NCBI GenBank assembly: GCA_948999435.1
Contig: CARJCM010000013.1
Coordinates: 1 to 26,316 of the forward strand
Source: an uncultured Bacilli bacterium
GTDB taxonomy: Bacteria; Bacillota_I; Bacilli_A; RF39; UBA660
Reading direction: 5' to 3'
DNA length: 26,316 bases
Shown here in pieces: positions 22,899 to 26,316 of the stretch (positions within the stretch are counted from its first letter, which is position 1; the number at the start of each line of letters is the position of its first letter). Made by a program: the position numbers and the translations under genes. Under the pieces are notes generated by a model. The model was not told the origin of the DNA and did not search any database. It was given only the letters and a program-made list of their open reading frames with translations.

Positions 22899-23858
22899 TT
22901 ATTCTTCAATTCCTTCTAATAGTAAATCTATTAATTCCATTGTTGCAACATTCTCTGTATCATAGTTATCATTATTAATAAATTCATCCATTTCACCAAT
23001 GTAACCATGTAAATATAAATCTTGTAATCCTCCAGAAGCACTTGTTAAATAAGGTTTAATTATATTTTCTTCTTCATCTATTGTTTGCCAACGATTATTT
23101 GTTGTAATATTTTGATCTAAGTGATAATGGATTTCTCTTACACTATCATTATAAACATATCCATTTTCACCAGTTATTGTAATTCTTTCTCTTTTACCTT
23201 TCCATGAAGTTAATCCTACAAAATTAATATTTCCTACAACACCATTTTTAAATTTAATTAGTGATGTTAAACTAACATTATTATCAATAGAATTAGAGAA
23301 AGTTTTCACTTGTTCTACTTCCCCAAATAACCATAGCAAAATATTAACAAAATGGATTCCACCTTTTTTGAGAAAAATTTCATCTGTCCATCCAGCTCTA
23401 CCAGATGCAATATAAAACTCTGCATTAAATTGTTTTACTTTACCAAATTCAGCCTTATTTCTTATTTCTTTCATCTTTTGATAGCAAGGGCTATATCTTT
23501 TCATGAACCCAACCATAACTTTACAATTATTTTTTTCAGCAAGTTCTTCAAACTCCTTAGCTTCTCTTACATTCATTCCCATTGGCTTTTCAACAAATAG
23601 TTTTTCTATACCAAAGTTTAGGCAGTATTTCGCTATTTCATATTGCTTTTCTGCTGTCTTACACAATACTACTATTTCAGGCTTTTCACTTTCCAACATA
23701 TTTTTATAATCAGAATAACTTTTTATTCCATCAAAAGTATCTTCATCTTTTAAATATTCACTAGCAATTGCTGATATTGATACACCTATCTCTTTTAAAG
23801 AAGGCATAATATTTTTTGTTGCATGAACTCCATTACCAATTACACATATTTTCTTCAT
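22899..23858 (-). CDS. Gfo/Idh/MocA family oxidoreductase
   Basis: This 319-aa NAD(P)-dependent oxidoreductase has a Rossmann start (KKICVIGNGVHATKNIMPSL), IVVLCKTAEKQYEIAKYCL, the catalytic-lysine motif FVEKPMG (K91), and a second-domain segment KKGGIHFVNILLWLFGE with H169. Members act on sugars, inositols or nucleotide sugars. An ATG 45 nt further upstream (23903) is in frame, but the ATG at 23858 has AGGAG about 9 nt upstream and the Rossmann strand begins there, so 23858 is preferred. It lies 29 bp after the glycosylase-like gene and 21 bp before the P-loop gene. Confidence 0.88.
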   Translation of the reverse strand: MKKICVIGNGVHATKNIMPSLKEIGVSISAIASEYLKDEDTFDGIKSYSDYKNMLESEKPEIVVLCKTAEKQYEIAKYCLNFGIEKLFVEKPMGMNVREAKEFEELAEKNNCKVMVGFMKRYSPCYQKMKEIRNKAEFGKVKQFNAEFYIASGRAGWTDEIFLKKGGIHFVNILLWLFGEVEQVKTFSNSIDNNVSLTSLIKFKNGVVGNINFVGLTSWKGKRERITITGENGYVYNDSVREIHYHLDQNITTNNRWQTIDEEENIIKPYLTSASGGLQDLYLHGYIGEMDEFINNDNYDTENVATMELIDLLLEGIEE

Positions 23859-23887
23859 AATTAATCCGCTCCTAATTTGCTTTTTTA

Positions 23888-24589
23888 TCAAATATAATTC
23901 CATATTCTTTTATATTGTTCCATTTGTTTTTCTTTTGTAATCTGTGCTACTGGATGATACAAAGGAACAATAATAAAATCTTCTATTTCTATTATAGGAT
24001 ATTTTTCTATTGTTTTTGTTAAATTTTCTTCTATTTTAAAATTATAAATATTAGAAAGTGAATACAGAGGATAATAACCTAAAGTTAATATTACTTTTGG
24101 TTTTACTATTTCTATTTGTTTAAATAAAAATTCTTTACAATTTAATGTTGAACATTTTAAATTGATATTGTTTCCTCTATAATTATTTCCTTTTCTTCCA
24201 CACATAATAGCATTAGTAATATAAATATCATTAATAGAATTAATTTTACCTTTAGAAGATTCTACCAAATACTTTGTAAGTTGTTTCTTAGTTAAACTCT
24301 TTTCATCTTCTATTAATTTAACCCAATTTTCTTTTTTTGGATTCTCTAAATATTTTTCATTTAGCTTTCTCATATCTTCAAATGGACCCCAATCTTGTCC
24401 TATTATCATAATTTTAGAATCCAATCTGTTATACCAATCAGTCCAGATTGAAGGTATTTCTTTAGCAAATTTTATGTTTTCATAAATATTAATTAGTGAG
24501 CAATCAATATTGTTTTTAGTATGCATAGATATACATTTTTTGCATTTACTCATATCAATTATTAATTCATCAAATAACTTAACTTTAAT
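23888..24589 (-). CDS. Uracil-DNA glycosylase superfamily protein, Fe-S (family 4-like); start uncertain
   Basis: This protein of about 233 aa resembles Fe-S uracil-DNA glycosylases. It has CKKC (C16, C19 counted from the ATT), IMIIGQDWGPFED (64-69 core, the GEAPG-type active-site motif in altered form), NAIMCGRKGNN (C130), a fourth candidate cysteine at 146 or 151, KPKVILTLG, and YHPVAQ (H212, usual HPS). Family 4 enzymes remove uracil from DNA. The Asp and Trp in GQDWGP are unusual and may alter the base recognised. The frame is open to an ATG at 24679, but that stretch holds a 16-bp hairpin and no ribosome site. AAGGTGG (24604-24598) lies 8 nt before an ATT at 24589; GTG at 24598 and ATG at 24553 are alternatives. 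Confidence 0.72.
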   Translation of the reverse strand: MKVKLFDELIIDMSKCKKCISMHTKNNIDCSLINIYENIKFAKEIPSIWTDWYNRLDSKIMIIGQDWGPFEDMRKLNEKYLENPKKENWVKLIEDEKSLTKKQLTKYLVESSKGKINSINDIYITNAIMCGRKGNNYRGNNINLKCSTLNCKEFLFKQIEIVKPKVILTLGYYPLYSLSNIYNFKIEENLTKTIEKYPIIEIEDFIIVPLYHPVAQITKEKQMEQYKRIWNYI

Positions 24590-24631
24590 GATTACCACCA
24601 CCTTAATACATAGACTAATCTTAATCCACTG

Positions 24632-24676
24632 TTCCTTTCTACATACATTTATAGTGTTTTTGTATGTAGAAGGGAA
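24632..24676. repeat. 16-bp inverted repeat between rhuM and the glycosylase-like gene
   Basis: Perfect 11-bp arms TTCTACATACA (24637-24647) and TGTATGTAGAA (24661-24671) extend through one T-G position to TTCC/GGAA (24632-24635 and 24673-24676). The loop is 13 nt. No T run follows on the minus strand, so it is not an ordinary terminator for rhuM. It may be an mRNA-processing hairpin, an operator or a cassette boundary. Confidence 0.65.
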
Positions 24677-24678
24677 CA

Positions 24679-25689
24679 TTATTCTTGTGATTCAATATTT
24701 TTAGTTTCTAATACTAATTCATCAAAATCTGATATATACTTTTGATCTTGTACTACACGATATTTTTCATATTCATCTAGTGCTAGTTTATCTGCAATCT
24801 CTCTTTTAATTTTACCATTATCTTTCAAAATGTTATATTCATTTAAATTTAGAAACATTTCTAATTTTTCTTTCCATTCTTGCATGGAAATAATATGACC
24901 TAATTTAACCTGTCTTTCAGCAAAATCTAGATACATAGATACTAAATTATTGAGTTCTTTTATTTCTTCTTCTGATAAATAGTTTTTAGCAATTACAACA
25001 TCTGTTTCAAATATTTTACCATTAGGGGCATTCTTCCAAGTTTGGAGTCCCATATAATCTTTTTTTGAGTCAACTCTATTATATATAATCTCTGGTGCTG
25101 TCATTCCTGTGATAGCAAAGTGTAACTTATTTTGCACATTTTTATAGAATTTTTTTGTTGTTTCACTATTTTTATCATAATCATAACTACATTCTTTATA
25201 AATATCTGTAATCTTTTGATAAAATCTTCTTTCACTAGCTCTAATTTCTTTAATCTTAGCTAATAATTCATCAAAATAATCTTTTCCAAACTTAGGACCA
25301 TTTTTTAATAACTCCGTATTTAAAACAAAACCTTTTTTAATATATTCTTTTAATGTATTCGTTGCCCAGATTCTAAAATCAGTAGCTTCTTTCGAATTGA
25401 CTCGATAACCTACTGCAATAATGGCATCTAGACTATAGAAGGAAGTATTATAATTTTTGCCATCAGAGGCAGTTACTCTAATTTTTTGAGTAACTGAATC
25501 TTTATTTAATTCGCCACTTTTAAAAATATTTTGTAAGTGATAGGTAATATTATTTTCCGCCACATTAAAAAGCTCTCCCATAGTCTTTTGTGTTAACCAA
25601 AAATCTTCATTATCATAAAGTACCTCAATAGATTTATTTGTATTTTCACTTTGGTATAAAATTAAATCTTTTAGTTTGTCTATTTGCAT
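24679..25689 (-). CDS. RhuM family protein
   Basis: This 336-aa protein matches the RhuM (virulence-associated) family: an N-terminal winged-helix-like part (EVLYDNEDFWLTQKTMGELF, NITYHLQNIFKSGEL, NTSFYSLDAIIAVGYRVNS) and a C-terminal part with LHFAITGMTAPEIIYNRVDS and KIFETDVVIAKNYLSEEEIK. Its molecular role is not established; genes of this family are frequent in genomic islands, near restriction-modification and other defence genes. A GGAAGAAGGA site precedes the ATG. Its stop overlaps by 1 bp the furthest possible start of the glycosylase-like gene, but a hairpin and another ribosome site suggest that gene starts later. Confidence 0.9.
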   Translation of the reverse strand: MQIDKLKDLILYQSENTNKSIEVLYDNEDFWLTQKTMGELFNVAENNITYHLQNIFKSGELNKDSVTQKIRVTASDGKNYNTSFYSLDAIIAVGYRVNSKEATDFRIWATNTLKEYIKKGFVLNTELLKNGPKFGKDYFDELLAKIKEIRASERRFYQKITDIYKECSYDYDKNSETTKKFYKNVQNKLHFAITGMTAPEIIYNRVDSKKDYMGLQTWKNAPNGKIFETDVVIAKNYLSEEEIKELNNLVSMYLDFAERQVKLGHIISMQEWKEKLEMFLNLNEYNILKDNGKIKREIADKLALDEYEKYRVVQDQKYISDFDELVLETKNIESQE

Positions 25690-25733
25690 TTACAAAAATC
25701 CTTCTTCCTTTTGTTATATTTCAATCAAATATT

Positions 25734-26201
25734 TTACCTCTTTATTATTCCACCATGGCATTTTAAACTATAAATTTTTACATCATTTTTATAAATAGTT
25801 TCTTCACCTTCAAAATAATCAATGTCACCTAAAACATTAAATGTATATTTATATTCTCCATTGATATATTCTTTGGGACCTCTTACAGGAATTATACCAT
25901 CCCTTCCAACTTGCATAAGTGCAGGTCTAAGTGCTTTGTCCATTGCTTCTTCACTTAATGATTCATCTAAAGTAACTCCATAATAGTTCATACCCCAAAT
26001 TGGTGTAGTATCATCTAAATAAACAACTTCTTCTCCCATAAATTTTGTACCACCAAAATAGGTATCATGATAAGTCATGTTCTCAGAACTATATTCATAG
26101 TCATGTGATCCCATTCTTGTAGATACACTCTTTTTTACGTTTTCGTTTGCATAAGTTTGCTTTTTAGCTTCAATTAAAAACTTTATTAAATCTTGATTCA
26201 T
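25734..26201 (-). CDS. DUF5680-like protein of unknown function
   Basis: This 155-aa soluble protein resembles DUF5680 domains: an opening LIKFLIEAKKQTYANEN, then HDYEYSSENMTYHDTYFGGT, FMGEEVVYLDDTTPIWGMNYYGV and a closing FEGEETIYKNDVKIYSLKCHGG. In other genomes such domains occur alone or fused behind an XRE-type HTH; no HTH is present here. The function is unknown. GGAGG lies 7 nt before the ATG. It is the upstream neighbour of rhuM (44-bp gap) and follows a partial gene at the window edge by 15 bp. The family name is from recall. Confidence 0.65.
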   Translation of the reverse strand: MNQDLIKFLIEAKKQTYANENVKKSVSTRMGSHDYEYSSENMTYHDTYFGGTKFMGEEVVYLDDTTPIWGMNYYGVTLDESLSEEAMDKALRPALMQVGRDGIIPVRGPKEYINGEYKYTFNVLGDIDYFEGEETIYKNDVKIYSLKCHGGIIKR

Positions 26202-26216
26202 AATTTTCCTCCATTC

Positions 26217-26316
26217 TTAATCAATCTTGCAATTTATGATTTTTGCATTTCCTTCTTGTTTTGTTCGACACTCAACGGTATCGGTATGAGTACCGACAGG
26301 GAAAATCTCGACCACC
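26217..26316 (-). CDS. C-terminal 32 residues of a possible TrmA/RlmD-type RNA methyltransferase
   Basis: The frame entering from the right edge reads VVEIFPVGTHTDTVECRTKQ and ends KIINCKID plus TAA (26219-26217). FP followed by H and VEC at this spacing resembles the extreme C-terminus of TrmA/RlmD 5-methyluridine methyltransferases, which end in FPxTxHVExV-type segments; this is a weak call from a short stretch. The first 18 codons are clearly richer in G+C than the rest of the window, while the last 14 codons return to AT-rich, suggesting a foreign gene end joined to local sequence. Confidence 0.45.
   Translation of the reverse strand, partial: VVEIFPVGTHTDTVECRTKQEGNAKIINCKID

Noticed and set aside
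1..26316. tRNA or rRNA genes as integration targets
   Set aside because: No cloverleaf with TTCGA-type arms or rRNA stretch was recognised on either strand by eye; a tRNAscan run would settle it.

Overview
This window is very AT-rich bacterial DNA using the standard code: TGA serves as a stop (ends of yceD and of the P-loop gene at 22305) and Trp is TGG. The gene content (yceD-rpmF, tmcAL, polA-mutM, sepF-divIVA, an AI-2E-family permease) and the AGGAGG ribosome binding sites indicate a low-GC Gram-positive lineage (Bacillota or a close relative, possibly an uncultured gut Bacilli/Mollicutes-like group). The genus cannot be told from the sequence.

Positions 1 to about 15520 look like ordinary chromosome. 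Left to right: the 5' end of an unknown gene; yceD-rpmF; a small membrane protein; a repeat-rich intergenic region; tmcAL convergent with a dinD-like gene, whose ends share one hairpin; the polA-mutM operon; a decayed protein-kinase-like gene (one frameshift, one nonsense codon); a small unknown gene; an AI-2E-family permease; sepF-divIVA; three linked unknown genes; and a three-gene ABC importer (NMT1/THI5-like binding protein, ATPase, permease) on the + strand. Promoters with 17-bp spacers can be read upstream of most units, and several terminators are built from the stop codon itself.

At about 15520 the permease is cut off before its conserved C-terminal end. Everything to the right is accessory DNA on the minus strand, so a mobile element is probably integrated in the permease gene. 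Its recombination end holds a 458-aa large serine recombinase, a 38-aa ORF, an unknown 179-aa protein, and a 0.57-kb non-coding region with several inverted repeats and a likely structured RNA or oriT-like element. Neither the recombinase nor the 179-aa gene has an ATG, GTG or TTG start. Each instead has AGGAGG exactly 7 nt before an ATT or ATA codon.

The cargo of the element is a Gabija-type pair (GajA OLD/TOPRIM nuclease and a short GajB UvrD-like helicase), followed upstream by a five-gene run: an Fe-S uracil-DNA-glycosylase-like protein, a Gfo/Idh/MocA oxidoreductase, a P-loop kinase-like protein, a degenerate HD-domain protein and an SDR. Further upstream are RhuM, a DUF5680-like protein and the C-terminus of a possible RNA methyltransferase with much higher GC. 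The five-gene run is the best candidate here for an undescribed system. Its gene types suggest (inference only) making or removing an unusual nucleotide or sugar next to a phage-defence module. The far end of the element is not in the window.
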